Assembly (NCBI GenBank): GCA_964402175.1
Contig: CAYOBN010000011.1
Coordinates: 1-64,000, forward strand
Direction: 5' to 3'
Origin: JAWKUK01 sp964402175
GTDB lineage: Bacteria; Planctomycetota; UBA1135; GCA-002686595
Length of the DNA: 64,000 nucleotides
Shown: in pieces, positions 17,737 through 26,398 of the stretch
Layout of the letters: every line of letters begins with the position of its first letter
Position numbering within the stretch: position 1 is the stretch's first letter
Position numbers and translations under genes: made by a program
The notes under the pieces: model-generated
Database searches by the model: none
The model's input: only the letters and a program-made list of their open reading frames with translations
What the model was told of the DNA's origin: nothing

Positions 17737-20658
17737 ATGTCCGCGCAAGCTCCTCCTCCGTCCGGCCCTGACTCGCACAGCGAATCCGGCCTCGACCCGC
17801 TCGGCGACTTGGTCGCTGCGTGCATCGAAGCGTACGGTGACGGCGGCGCGGAGGCGGTCGAGCGCCACCTCGCACTGCATCCCGAGCTGGCGCCAGCCGC
17901 GCGCGAGCGGCTGGCAAAGCTGCAGCGCGCGGGGCTGCTCGGCTCGCTCGCCGAGACGCTCGATGAGGGCGATGCCGGCGATGACCCCGCGGTCCCCGAA
18001 CGACTCGGCGACTACCGCCTGTTGCGTCGGCTCGGCAGCGGCGGCATGGGCGTCGTCTTCCTCGCGGAGCAGGAGTCGCTCGGACGCACTGTGGCGCTGA
18101 AGCTCGTCCGGCCCGAGCAGCGCCTCGTGCCGAACGCCCGAGCGCGGTTCCTGCGCGAAGTCCACAGCATCGCGCGCCTCGGCGACCCCGGTATCGTTCC
18201 GATCCTGTCGGTCGGTGAAGAGCACGGCATCGACTACTTCACGATGGAGTACGTGCGCGGTGCTTCGCTCGCCGAGGTGCTGACCGCGGTCTCGGGCCGC
18301 GCGCCCGCGGACCTCGCTGGGCGCGAGTTCGCCCTGATCGCGGCGCAGCGCGCACAGTCGAGCGTCGCCGAGCCGCTCGCGGAGCTCTTCAGCGGCACAT
18401 GGTTGCAAGCGGCGTGCCGCATCGCGCTGCGGATGGCGCGCGCGCTGCAGCACGCACACGAGCGCGGCGTCGTCCATCGCGACGTCAAACCGAGCAACGT
18501 GATGGTGACGCCCGAAGGGCGTGTGCTGCTGCTGGACTTCGGCCTCGCCGCCGCCGAGGGCGCCGAGCGCATCACGCGCTCGGGCGCCATGTTGGGCACG
18601 CTGCACTACATGTCGCCCGAGCAGCTCGAAGGGCGCGCGCTCGACGCGCGCGCGGACGTGTACGCGCTCGGTGTGACCCTCTACGAGCTGCTCGCGCTCG
18701 CGGGACCCTACGGCGCTTCGTCCGCGGACGCGCTGCGCCAGAGGGTGCTGACCGGCGCTGCGGATCCGCTCCGCGCGCGCAACCGCGACGTACCGCAGGA
18801 CCTCGCGACGATCGTCGCCGTGGCGATGGAGCCCGACCTCCAACGGCGTTATCCCAGCGCCGAGCGCCTCGCCGAGGACCTCGAGCGCTTCCTGCAGCAC
18901 AGACCGATCGCCGCGCGGCCGATCGGCAGGTTGCTCCGTCTGCGTCGCACGGCGCAGCGCCATCCGGCGCTCGCGACCGGCGGCGCTGTCCTGATGGCCT
19001 CGCTCATCGCGACGCCGCTCTTGATCGCCGCGGCGCGCCGCGATGCGGCGGCGCGGGCTGCGGATGAACAGGCGCGCGCGGAGTCGAACCTGGATGGCGC
19101 CGTGCGCGCGCTCGCCGAGATGGTGCGCGCAGCGCGCAGCGCGGTCATGGTGCGCACCCCCGGCCTCGACAGCGAGCGCCTCCGCCAAGTCGAGAGCGCC
19201 ACAGCGCTCATCGAATCCCTCGCGCGCGACAACCCCGCCGACCCTGGCTTGCAAGCGCTGTTCGTCGAGGGGCTCGCCAGCGCCGCCGAGCTGCTGAAGA
19301 CCTTCGGCCGCGCGGAGGACGCGCTGCGCACCGTCGCACGCGCGGAGGAGATCGCCAGCCGGCTGGCGGGGAGCATCGCAGCCGAGTCCGAGCCGGACGC
19401 GGACCTGCGCGCGCGGCTCGCAGATCAACGGCTCGGGCTGCGCTTGACCCAGGCGTCGGCGCACGTCGGCCTGGCGCAGCACGCCGAGGCCAAGGCCATC
19501 TGGTCGAGTCTCGTGGCCGAGGATGAGCGGCAGGAGCAGGCGCCGCGCGGAGGCCCGGAGCCATCTGCGGATGCACGGATCGCGTGGAGCGCGGCGCACA
19601 ACAACTTGGGCCGGCTCGCTCACGTCGAAGACGACCTCGATACGGCCATCGCGCACCTGGAGCGCGCGCGCGAGCTCGACGCGCTCGTACCCCCCGAGCG
19701 GCGCACCGTCGAGGTCGTTCTGGATGCCGCACGGACGCGCACGAACTTGGCGACGATGCGTCGCGATCAAGGTCGGATCGACAGCGCGCGCGCGCTGTAC
19801 ACCGAGCTCGTCACGGAGCTGACGCAGCTCGAAGCGTCGTACCCGAACCACCCCGAGGTGCGCCGCGAGCGCGCCCGCGCCGAGCTGGCGCTGGGTTTGA
19901 TCGGGTCCGAGCCCGCGGCCGCTCGCGCGGGGCTCGAGCGCGCGCGGGCGGCCTTCAGCGCCTTGGCGCAGGCGTTCCCCGAGCGCCTCGAGTACCAGCG
20001 CGAGTACGCCGTCGTCTGCTTCCAGGTCGCAGCGTTCCTGCGTTCGCAGCGCGATGCCGAGGGCACCGCCGAGTCGCTCGAAGCAGCGATCGAGAGCCAT
20101 CGGGCGACGCTGTTGAAGTGGCCCGTGGAGCCCGAGACCACCTCAGAGCTCGCGACGTTCTTGCTGCAGCGTGCCGGCGATCGGTTCCGAGCTGGACGCT
20201 CCGACGACGCGGTGCGCGACGCAGAAGAGGTGCTCACTCTCTTGGAGGTGATCGCAGAGCGCGACTCGCACTACGCGCTGCAGCTCTCGGCCGCGGCGTT
20301 CGAGCTCGGAGTCATCCGCTTACGCCGCGAAGAATGGAGCGCAGCCCGGACGGCGCTACAGCGAGCCCAGCGCGAGATCGAGTCGCTGCGCGAGCGCAAC
20401 GTCGCCGCTGCCTTCGACCCGCAGCGTCTGCCGAAGCTGCTGACGATCTTGGCGCAGGTCGAGCTGATGTGCGACGACTTCGACGGTGTCGTGCGCTGTC
20501 TGACCCGCTTGCAGGAGATCCAGCCGATGCCACGCGCGGCGCTGCAACAAGTGGGTACCGCGCTGCATGTGGACGAGCGCGAAGACTTCCGCGCGCTCCT
20601 CGCTGCAGCGCCAGAAGAAGTCCCGGCTGGGTCGCCCGCCAATGCAGCGGGGCGGTGA
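17737..20658 (+). CDS. Membrane Ser/Thr protein kinase with TPR-like C-terminus
   Basis: This 973-residue protein has a complete Hanks-type kinase domain at about 92-390: glycine loop GSGGMGVVF (101-108), VALKL with Lys122, HRDVKPSNVM (catalytic Asp250), DFG (267-269) and MSPEQ. About 45 extra residues sit between the hinge and helix E, as in many planctomycete kinases. A membrane helix follows at about 410-432, then a long alpha-helical tail with TPR-like repeats to the end, presumably extracytoplasmic. Residues 1-90 are acidic and helical. All catalytic residues are present, so activity is expected. It is divergent from the ECF sigma gene. Confidence 0.92.
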   Translation: MSAQAPPPSGPDSHSESGLDPLGDLVAACIEAYGDGGAEAVERHLALHPELAPAARERLAKLQRAGLLGSLAETLDEGDAGDDPAVPERLGDYRLLRRLGSGGMGVVFLAEQESLGRTVALKLVRPEQRLVPNARARFLREVHSIARLGDPGIVPILSVGEEHGIDYFTMEYVRGASLAEVLTAVSGRAPADLAGREFALIAAQRAQSSVAEPLAELFSGTWLQAACRIALRMARALQHAHERGVVHRDVKPSNVMVTPEGRVLLLDFGLAAAEGAERITRSGAMLGTLHYMSPEQLEGRALDARADVYALGVTLYELLALAGPYGASSADALRQRVLTGAADPLRARNRDVPQDLATIVAVAMEPDLQRRYPSAERLAEDLERFLQHRPIAARPIGRLLRLRRTAQRHPALATGGAVLMASLIATPLLIAAARRDAAARAADEQARAESNLDGAVRALAEMVRAARSAVMVRTPGLDSERLRQVESATALIESLARDNPADPGLQALFVEGLASAAELLKTFGRAEDALRTVARAEEIASRLAGSIAAESEPDADLRARLADQRLGLRLTQASAHVGLAQHAEAKAIWSSLVAEDERQEQAPRGGPEPSADARIAWSAAHNNLGRLAHVEDDLDTAIAHLERARELDALVPPERRTVEVVLDAARTRTNLATMRRDQGRIDSARALYTELVTELTQLEASYPNHPEVRRERARAELALGLIGSEPAAARAGLERARAAFSALAQAFPERLEYQREYAVVCFQVAAFLRSQRDAEGTAESLEAAIESHRATLLKWPVEPETTSELATFLLQRAGDRFRAGRSDDAVRDAEEVLTLLEVIAERDSHYALQLSAAAFELGVIRLRREEWSAARTALQRAQREIESLRERNVAAAFDPQRLPKLLTILAQVELMCDDFDGVVRCLTRLQEIQPMPRAALQQVGTALHVDEREDFRALLAAAPEEVPAGSPANAAGR

Positions 20659-20674
20659 CTTTGCACCGCCCCGC
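20647..20674. terminator. 11-base hairpin at the kinase stop codon
   Basis: GCGGGGCGGTG (20647-20657) pairs perfectly with CACCGCCCCGC (20664-20674) around a 6-base loop. The kinase stop codon (20656-20658) lies at the stem-loop edge. No T-run follows. It lies between convergent genes, so it may act in both directions. Confidence 0.6.
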
Positions 20675-20710
20675 GACGTGATCTTCAGCTTCGAGCGGTG
20701 ACCGCAGAGG

Positions 20711-21034
20711 TCACTCGCGTCCGCGGTGCCGGTGGGCGCGGCGGTTGGCGCGTTTGCGCATCCCCGTGCGGATGCGATCCATGGCATGGGCGATGGCCGT
20801 GAACGGATCCGCTCGCGTCTCCTCGACGACGAGGGCTCCTTGACCACGCATGTCGACGACGACGCGACAACGCAGGGCATCGCCACCGCGCGGCCCGTTC
20901 TCGTCCGAGAGGCGCACGTCGATGCCGCCGACGAGATGTCGGAATCGGCCGAGGGCGTGCTCCAACCGCTCGTCGAGGTAGGCGCGCACCGACTGGTCGA
21001 TGTGGAGGCCCTTGGTTCTCGTCGTGAAGTCCAT
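20711..21034 (-). CDS. Ribosome hibernation promoting factor / RaiA family (short form)
   Basis: This 107-residue protein matches the S30AE family, which binds the decoding site of idle 30S subunits. Evidence: LHIDQSVRAYLDERLEHALGRF at the N-terminus, IDVRLSDENGPRGGDALRCRVVVDM in the middle, and DPFTAIAHAMDRIRTGMRKRANR near the end, the usual alternation of strands and helices with a basic C-terminus. It lacks the dimerisation domain of long HPF. Upstream on the same strand is a universal stress protein gene, so the two form a stress/dormancy pair. Confidence 0.8.
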   Translation of the reverse strand: MDFTTRTKGLHIDQSVRAYLDERLEHALGRFRHLVGGIDVRLSDENGPRGGDALRCRVVVDMRGQGALVVEETRADPFTAIAHAMDRIRTGMRKRANRRAHRHRGRE

Positions 21035-21222
21035 CCGTCGTTCTTTCCTTCGAGCTTCAGCTCGTCTGGGGTCCATCGGTGAACGTCGCGAACCGTGCCA
21101 GAACGGCGCGCGACCATTTGCAGAGCCGCAGCCCGGCGCGCACCGAACCCGAAATCGCGTCCCCCTGTGGGCGCGTCTCGCGTTCGTACGCAGAGGTGGG
21201 CTGGAGCGTGTACATGGGGGTC

Positions 21223-22131
21223 TCAGTGGCACTCGTAGAGGGCCGAGGTCGTGAACGGAGACACGAAGTTCGCGCCGCGAGCCACGATCAAGGACTGCTG
21301 CCCGAGTGACTCCGCGTACGCGGCGCAGGTGTCGCGCGGTGCGACGGTCGCGGGCTCGACCACGAGGAGGCTCGGTTCGAGCCGCGCCGCGAGCGCGGCG
21401 AGGAAGCTGCGCGGTGCGTCGAAGCCGGTGTGGACCTCGGGCTCGACGCGCGCGGTGCCGACTTCGCGGCACGCGGCGTGCGCTTCGCGTGTCAACCGTC
21501 GGCGCGCTTCGTCGAAGTGCTCGGTGCGAGCGCGCGCGCCGCAGACCGGCGCGCTCGCGAGGGGCACCTCGGACGCCGCGCCGACGTGCAGCGGCGCATG
21601 CAGGGTGCGCGCGAGCTGTGCCGCCAGGACCAGCGCCGCGCGATCGCGTGCGCTCGCGACGAGCCTCACGTTTCCGAGGGGGCGCGCGCCGTCGACGACC
21701 CAGACCGGGCTCGGCGCGCTCGCCAGCAGCGCCGCCGCGGTCGGGCCGAGGCCCCGCCGCCCATCGGCGCCTTCGGTGCGCCCGACGACGATCAGGTCGG
21801 CCTGGGTGAAGTGCGCCCGCCGGGCGAGGGCCGGCACGGCCGCGCCGTCGGTCACGACGAGGTCGGCTTCGGCGCCCGCGGCCCGCAGCTCGGCCAGCGC
21901 CGCTTCGGCGTCGATCAGGAGCGCCCTGCTCGCCCGGGCACCCGCGGGCCGGGGCGGCCACGCCTGGCCCTCGCGGCCGGTCGCATGGACGAGGGTCACG
22001 CGGGCCCCGCGCGCGCGCCGCGCGAACGCGGCCACGGCGGCGAGCGCCACGCGGCTACCGGCGCCGAGGCCCGGGTTGGCACCCGTGGGGGTCAGTCCGA
22101 GCCCCACGACAAGGTTGGGTCGCTGCTGCAT
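21223..22131 (-). CDS. Tandem universal stress protein (two UspA domains)
   Basis: This 302-residue protein has two Usp alpha/beta domains (about 7-145 and 155-300). The first is complete: a VVGLGLTPTG start, ADLIVVGRTEGADG followed by GLGPTAAALLASAPSPVWVV, close to the ATP-binding GxxG-9x-G(S/T) loop. The second begins VRLVASARDRAALVLAAQLA but lacks that glycine loop (LLVVEPATVAPRDTCAAYAESLG), so it probably does not bind ATP. I chose the ATG at 22131. The gene precedes the hibernation factor by 188 bases on the same strand. Confidence 0.75.
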   Translation of the reverse strand: MQQRPNLVVGLGLTPTGANPGLGAGSRVALAAVAAFARRARGARVTLVHATGREGQAWPPRPAGARASRALLIDAEAALAELRAAGAEADLVVTDGAAVPALARRAHFTQADLIVVGRTEGADGRRGLGPTAAALLASAPSPVWVVDGARPLGNVRLVASARDRAALVLAAQLARTLHAPLHVGAASEVPLASAPVCGARARTEHFDEARRRLTREAHAACREVGTARVEPEVHTGFDAPRSFLAALAARLEPSLLVVEPATVAPRDTCAAYAESLGQQSLIVARGANFVSPFTTSALYECH

Positions 22132-22441
22132 CGGTCCGTTCTCCGTCGGGCAGCCCCGACATGGGTGTGAAACTGCGGCAGAAGCGCGCGCTTGGGAAGG
22201 GGGTGCCCCCAAAATCCGCGACGGAGCGCCGCGCAGGGCCCTCCTCGGGGCCCTCCTCGGGGCCCGTGTGTCTCAATATGGTCACTCCCCCGGGGCGGGC
22301 ATCGAGCGCCGCCATGCGCCGCACTGTCCGGTTACGGTCCGACGCCCTGCCCCGGGCGGGGGGAGGTGCCACCCGGCCCCCGCTGGGGTCCCCAGGTCGG
22401 TCCCCCGCACCCCCGCTGGCCCCAGTCGATTCGGAACCGCG
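22132..22441. other. Intergenic region with a short tandem repeat
   Basis: These 310 noncoding bases separate the divergent Usp and metallopeptidase genes. They contain two full copies and a partial third copy of the 12-base unit GGGCCCTCCTCG (22236-22265). Several C/G homopolymer runs follow. No convincing promoter or RNA gene is seen. Confidence 0.5.
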
Positions 22442-23638
22442 ATGATCCTCCTGCCGCCCCTCGCCGTCACCGTCGCCGTTCACACCAGCGCAGGTCTCGG
22501 GGCGACCGTGTCAGACGCCCCGCGCCCGACCTTGCAGGTGATCAACGGCAGCGCCGCTCCGTTGGAGGTCTTCTGGCTGCCTCCCGACGGGGGGCGGACG
22601 AGCAACGGCGTCGTGGCCCCCGGTGAGGACATGGTGGTCACGACGACCATCGGCCATCGTTTCGCCCTCGTAGGGCACACCGAGTCCGCCGAGGTGTATG
22701 TGACGAGCGCCGTACCCGTGCAGGCCGTGCGCTTCACTCCGCCGGACCCACAGGGTGTCCCCGAGTTCTACACCCAGCGCGTGAGCGCCGGCGGATTCCC
22801 GATCGTTGCGTCGTCGCGGGTCGATCCTCACGCGCTCGCCGAGGCGCAGTACCTCGTGGACCTCATGCTGGCGAAGCGCCCCGATGTGCGCGCTGCGCTG
22901 ATCGAGAGCGGAGCGCGCCTTTGCATCCTCGCTTGGAACGAGTTCACCACGGACTTGCCCGAGTTCGCGCGTTTGGGGCGACGGCCGTCGATGGAGTTCC
23001 CTGGGCTCTCAGGCAAGGACTATTGGGATGCACGGGCGCGCGGGCTCGGCGGCAGCGAGCGTGATCCGTTCTGCTCGTGCGCGGAGGAGAACCTCCTCGG
23101 CTACCCAGGCGACCCGTACGGAGCGGAGTGCATTCTGATCCACGAGTTCGCCCACTGCATTCATCTGCGGGGGATGGTCAACGTGGACCCGACCTTCGAC
23201 GGACGCGTGAAGGCGGCGTACGACGCGGCGATGGAGCAGGGGCTTTGGCGCGGGAAGTACGCGAGCGTCAACCACCACGAGTACTTCGCGGAGGGTGTGC
23301 AGTCGTGGTTCGACGACAACCGCCATGACGATCACGACCACAACCACGTACACCTGCGGACGCAGTTGGCCGAGTACGACCCGAGGCTCGCGGCGCTCTG
23401 CCGAGAGGTCTTCGGGGACACCGAGCTGCGTTACACCAAGCCAGCGACGCGGCGGAGCGGGCACCTTGCGAGCTTCGACCCCACCCGGGCGCCGACGTTC
23501 GTGTGGCCCGCACGGCTCGCCGAGGCGCAGCGGCGGATCGGGGAGGCCGCCCGCGCCCGGGCGGCCGGCGCAGCGGCCACCGAGGCGCGCGAGCGCGCCG
23601 GCTCCAGTTCTCCGCGGGGTGCTCCAGGGGGCGGGTGA
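22442..23638 (+). CDS. Secreted VHL-beta-like plus HExxH (gluzincin-type) metallopeptidase
   Basis: This 398-residue protein starts at the ATG at 22442 with a short hydrophobic leader. Residues about 28-80 (TLQVINGSAAPLEVFWL ... GVVAPGEDMVVTTTIGHRFALVG) match the beta-domain pattern of the von Hippel-Lindau protein, here a likely substrate-recognition module. The rest resembles zinc peptidases of the anthrax-lethal-factor-like group: LIHEFAHCIHLRG holds HExxH at 234-238, and NHHEYFAEGVQSWF (about 277-290) supplies a glutamate for the third ligand. A His/Asp-rich stretch (DDNRHDDHDHNHVH) follows. The final 40 residues are Ala/Arg-rich and disordered. Peptidase activity is inferred from the intact zinc motif. 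Confidence 0.75.
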   Translation: MILLPPLAVTVAVHTSAGLGATVSDAPRPTLQVINGSAAPLEVFWLPPDGGRTSNGVVAPGEDMVVTTTIGHRFALVGHTESAEVYVTSAVPVQAVRFTPPDPQGVPEFYTQRVSAGGFPIVASSRVDPHALAEAQYLVDLMLAKRPDVRAALIESGARLCILAWNEFTTDLPEFARLGRRPSMEFPGLSGKDYWDARARGLGGSERDPFCSCAEENLLGYPGDPYGAECILIHEFAHCIHLRGMVNVDPTFDGRVKAAYDAAMEQGLWRGKYASVNHHEYFAEGVQSWFDDNRHDDHDHNHVHLRTQLAEYDPRLAALCREVFGDTELRYTKPATRRSGHLASFDPTRAPTFVWPARLAEAQRRIGEAARARAAGAAATEARERAGSSSPRGAPGGG

Positions 23639-23693
23639 GTCCGCGGCGGGGGGGCCGGGCACCGTTCCGGGGAAGCTCTCCGGTTTGGTACTT

Positions 23694-23705
23694 GACTGAC
23701 CAGTC
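23694..23705. promoter_or_regulatory. Palindromic operator candidate upstream of the TetR gene
   Basis: GACTGACCAGTC is a 5+2+5 palindrome 21 bases before the regulator's ATG. This is the usual place and symmetry for TetR-family autorepression. Confidence 0.5.
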
Positions 23706-23726
23706 CGTAACGGCGATATTCACCGC

Positions 23727-24308
23727 ATGGCCCGCCCGCGCGAGTTCGACCCCGAGGTCGCCCTTGACCGCTGCCTCGCGCTCTTCTGGGCGCGGGGGTT
23801 CGCGGCGGTCTCCTTGAGCGACATCGAAGAGGCGACGGGGTTGGGCCGGCAGAGCCTCTACTCGGCCTTCGGGAACAAAGAGGCCCTCTACGCCGCCGTG
23901 CTGGACCGCTACGCTGCAGCCACGGAGTGTTGGCTCGCGCCGCTGCACGCCCCCGACGCTGGCTTGGCAGAGCTCCGCGGTTTCGCGGCGCGATCGCTCG
24001 CCGCGCAACGCGCGAACGGGGTCTCTGGCTGTCTTGCAGTGAAGACGCTCCTCGATCTCGGGCTCGACGATCCCGAGCTGCAGCGTCGCGCACAAGCCGC
24101 CACCAAACAAGTCCGATCGGCCTTCGAGCGCGCCCTTGCCCGCGCCGTGGAGCGCGGCGAGCTTCCGCCCGGCGATGACAAGCTCCGCGCGGATCTGTGC
24201 TTCGCGGGCCTGAACGGGCTCGCTGCGCTCCGCCGCGCTGGTTCGAGCGAGCAGCGCGCGCTCGCCCTGTTCGACGCGCTGCTCGACAGCCTCAGTCGCG
24301 CGGCCTGA
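23727..24308 (+). CDS. TetR-family transcriptional regulator
   Basis: This 193-residue protein has an N-terminal helix-turn-helix (FDPEVALDRCLALFWARGF, then LSDIEEATGLGRQSLYSAFGNKEALYAAVL) of the TetR/AcrR family. The C-terminal helical ligand-binding part resembles the TetR_C_16/YcdC-like group: GCLAVKTLLDLGLDDPELQ and a long helix of acidic and basic residues. It precedes an SDR gene on the same strand by 94 bases. Each gene has its own palindrome upstream, so the SDR is a likely target. The inducer is unknown. Confidence 0.88.
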   Translation: MARPREFDPEVALDRCLALFWARGFAAVSLSDIEEATGLGRQSLYSAFGNKEALYAAVLDRYAAATECWLAPLHAPDAGLAELRGFAARSLAAQRANGVSGCLAVKTLLDLGLDDPELQRRAQAATKQVRSAFERALARAVERGELPPGDDKLRADLCFAGLNGLAALRRAGSSEQRALALFDALLDSLSRAA

Positions 24309-24349
24309 ACGCTGCCCCGTCGCGGTCCTGCTTCAACTTTTGCGCAAAT

Positions 24350-24367
24350 CTTGATCGTTCGATCAAG
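24350..24367. promoter_or_regulatory. Palindromic operator candidate upstream of the SDR gene
   Basis: CTTGATCGTTCGATCAAG is a perfect 8+2+8 palindrome 35 bases before the SDR ATG. Its A/T content is high for this genome. It looks like a TetR-family site, but differs from the palindrome in front of the tetR gene. Confidence 0.55.
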
Positions 24368-24402
24368 AACACGACCCTCCCTCCTCGACCCACATCGAAA
24401 CC

Positions 24403-25143
24403 ATGCAGTCAGCCCTTCCCAACCACTTTGTCGCCCTCGTCACCGGCGCCGGCCGCTCGCGCGGTATCGGCCGAGCGACCGTCGATGCGCTGCTCGAGGC
24501 GGGAGCCCGCCGCGTCGATGTCGCCGTCCGCGACGTCGAGTCCGCGCGCCCGCTCTACGCCTCCCACGGAGACCGGGTACGCCTCGTGGGCTTCGACGTC
24601 ACCGACACACAACGCGCCGCAGCGCTCGCAGAGGAGCTGGGCGACATCCAGGTCCTCGTGCACAACGCCGGCCTCTTCACGGGTGCCGCGGCGCTCGGTG
24701 ATGACGCAGAGCAGCGCCGCGAGTTCGAGGTCAACGTCTTCGGCCCGCTCGCACTGACGCGCGCGTTTGCGCCGGTCCTCGCGCGCAACGGCGGTGGCGC
24801 GCTCGTGCTGGTCAACTCCGTAGCGAGCCACTTCTCGTTCCCGCTCGGCGCGAGCTACTCCGCGAGCAAGGCCGCGCTGCACAGCTTCACGCAGGCGCTC
24901 CGCAGGGAGCTCCGCGCCCAGGGCACCCACGTCCTCGGCGTCTACCCCGGGCCCATCGACACCGACATGGCCGACGAGATCCAGATGGAGAAAGCCACCC
25001 CGCAGGTCGTCGGGCGTGCCATCGTGGCCGCCCTGCGCGCCAGCGAGGAGGACCTCTATCCGGACGCGACCGGAGCCGCCATGTACGCCGCCCATCGGGA
25101 GGACCCGAAGGGCTTCGAGCGCAGTCTCGCGGCTTCGGGCTGA
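24403..25143 (+). CDS. Short-chain dehydrogenase/reductase
   Basis: This 246-residue classical SDR has a TGAGRSRGIG cofactor loop near residues 15-24, FDVTD, VLVHNAGLF, an active-site serine in VLVNSVASH, the YSASK motif near residue 152 with the catalytic Tyr and Lys, and YPGPIDTDM. It should be an NAD(P)H-dependent oxidoreductase; the substrate is unknown. The palindrome before it and the TetR gene upstream suggest substrate-induced expression. Confidence 0.9.
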   Translation: MQSALPNHFVALVTGAGRSRGIGRATVDALLEAGARRVDVAVRDVESARPLYASHGDRVRLVGFDVTDTQRAAALAEELGDIQVLVHNAGLFTGAAALGDDAEQRREFEVNVFGPLALTRAFAPVLARNGGGALVLVNSVASHFSFPLGASYSASKAALHSFTQALRRELRAQGTHVLGVYPGPIDTDMADEIQMEKATPQVVGRAIVAALRASEEDLYPDATGAAMYAAHREDPKGFERSLAASG

Positions 25144-25237
25144 GCATCGCGGCGCCAGGGCGCCCGCTCCTAGAATGGGTGATTTCACGCGCGCCTCGTC
25201 GGAACCTCCTGCGGTTTCTCGGGTTCGACCGTCACCC

Positions 25238-25867
25238 ATGCCTGACCCCGTCCCACCCTCGCTCGCCCACGGCACGCCCCCGGCGGACGATCCCGGCGCC
25301 GCCTGGATGCTCGCGTGGCAGCGGGGGGACGCGGCCGCGTTCGAGCGGATCGTCGAGGCCTACTCCGGGGTCGTCTACGCCCTCCTGACGCGCTTCCTCG
25401 GGCCGCGGGAGGGCCGCGACGACCTCGTCCAAGAGGTCTTCCTGCGCGTCCTGCGGGCCCGCGACCGTTACAACCCCACGGCGCGCTTTACGACCTGGCT
25501 CTACCGCATCGTGTTCAACCTGGCCGTCAATACGACCGAGCGCACACGCGAACACGCCTCGCTCGAGGTCGCCGCCCCGGACGGGGAGCGCCAGCGGCTC
25601 CTCCTCGAGGTCGTCGACGAGTCCGCGCCCGCGCCCGATGCGGAGCTGGCGCGCGCGGACCTCGTCGCCGCGGTGCGCGCCGCGATCGCGGCCCTGCCCG
25701 AGAGCCAGCGCATGGCGCTCGTCCTCGCGAAGTACCACGAGCTGCCGTACTCCGAGATCGCCGAGGTCCTCGGCAGCAGCGAGAAGGCCGTGAAGTCCCT
25801 GGTCCACCGCGCGCGGGAGAACCTGCGTGCGGCCCTCATCCCTGTCCTGGAGAAGGAGGTGGCATGA
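25238..25867 (+). CDS. ECF RNA polymerase sigma factor (RpoE-like)
   Basis: This 209-residue protein has region 2 (AFERIVEAYSGVVYALLTRFLG, DDLVQEVFLRVLRARDRYNPTARFTTWLYRIVFNLAVN) and region 4 (IAALPESQRMALVLAKYHELPYSEIAEVLGSSEKAVKSLVHRARENL). The DDLVQEVFLRV helix is canonical for -10 recognition. The ATG at 25238 was chosen because upstream codons lie in the SDR region. Its TGA overlaps the ATG of the next gene (ATGA), the standard sigma/anti-sigma coupling. Confidence 0.92.
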   Translation: MPDPVPPSLAHGTPPADDPGAAWMLAWQRGDAAAFERIVEAYSGVVYALLTRFLGPREGRDDLVQEVFLRVLRARDRYNPTARFTTWLYRIVFNLAVNTTERTREHASLEVAAPDGERQRLLLEVVDESAPAPDAELARADLVAAVRAAIAALPESQRMALVLAKYHELPYSEIAEVLGSSEKAVKSLVHRARENLRAALIPVLEKEVA

Positions 25868-26397
25868 ACGACCTCCCGTATGACCCGAGCGGCCCCGACC
25901 CGCTCGACCGTTTGCTCGACCTCGATCGGCAACTCCCTGTGCCGCGCGACCTCGCGGCGCGGGTCCTCGCTGGCCTCGAGCGTAGCGAGACCCGCGCGCT
26001 GGACGCGCTGCTGGAGCTCGACCCCGAGCCCGCTGCTCCGGCGGACCTCGCCGCGCGTGTGATTGCGGCGGTGAGGGCCGAGGAGCGCGCGCGCCGCCGC
26101 TTCCGCTGGCTGCCGGGTGGCACGCTGCCCCGCGTCGCAGCAGCGGCTGCGGTGATCCTCGTGGCGTTCGGTGGGTACCGGCTGGCGTCGCGGGCGAGCC
26201 TGCCCAGCGAGGACCATGTCGCCGTCGCCGATGCGCCGCCTGAGCTGCTGGAGTTGCTGCCCGTCCTGGAGCGCTGGGAGCTGCTCGAAGAGGGCGCTCT
26301 CGGCTCCGAGGTTGAATCGGCGGACATCGAGACGTTGGCGCTCTTCGGCGGTGAGGACGAGCTGTTGATGCTGCTCGCCTTGGAGGAGAACGGCTGA
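25864..26397 (+). CDS. Probable membrane anti-sigma factor
   Basis: This 177-residue protein overlaps the sigma gene by four bases. The cytoplasmic part (1-88) contains two related segments (LLDLDRQLPVPRDLAARVLAGLE and LLELDPEPAAPADLAARVIAAVR), a small internal duplication. A membrane helix lies at about 90-108 (VAAAAAVILVAFGGYRLA), and a short acidic Leu/Glu-rich extracytoplasmic tail follows. The zinc-binding HxxxCxxC motif of classical anti-sigma factors is absent, so the role rests on position and topology. Confidence 0.6.
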   Translation: MNDLPYDPSGPDPLDRLLDLDRQLPVPRDLAARVLAGLERSETRALDALLELDPEPAAPADLAARVIAAVRAEERARRRFRWLPGGTLPRVAAAAAVILVAFGGYRLASRASLPSEDHVAVADAPPELLELLPVLERWELLEEGALGSEVESADIETLALFGGEDELLMLLALEENG

Positions 26398-26398
26398 T

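Noticed and set aside
17257..20100. A 947-codon open frame on the minus strand opposite the kinase.
   Set aside because: It is a shadow of the kinase reading frame in very GC-rich DNA; composition is Arg/Ala/Gly-rich with no motif.
22236..22265. Possible CRISPR or minisatellite array.
   Set aside because: Only two and a half direct copies of a 12-base unit with no spacers; a simple tandem repeat.
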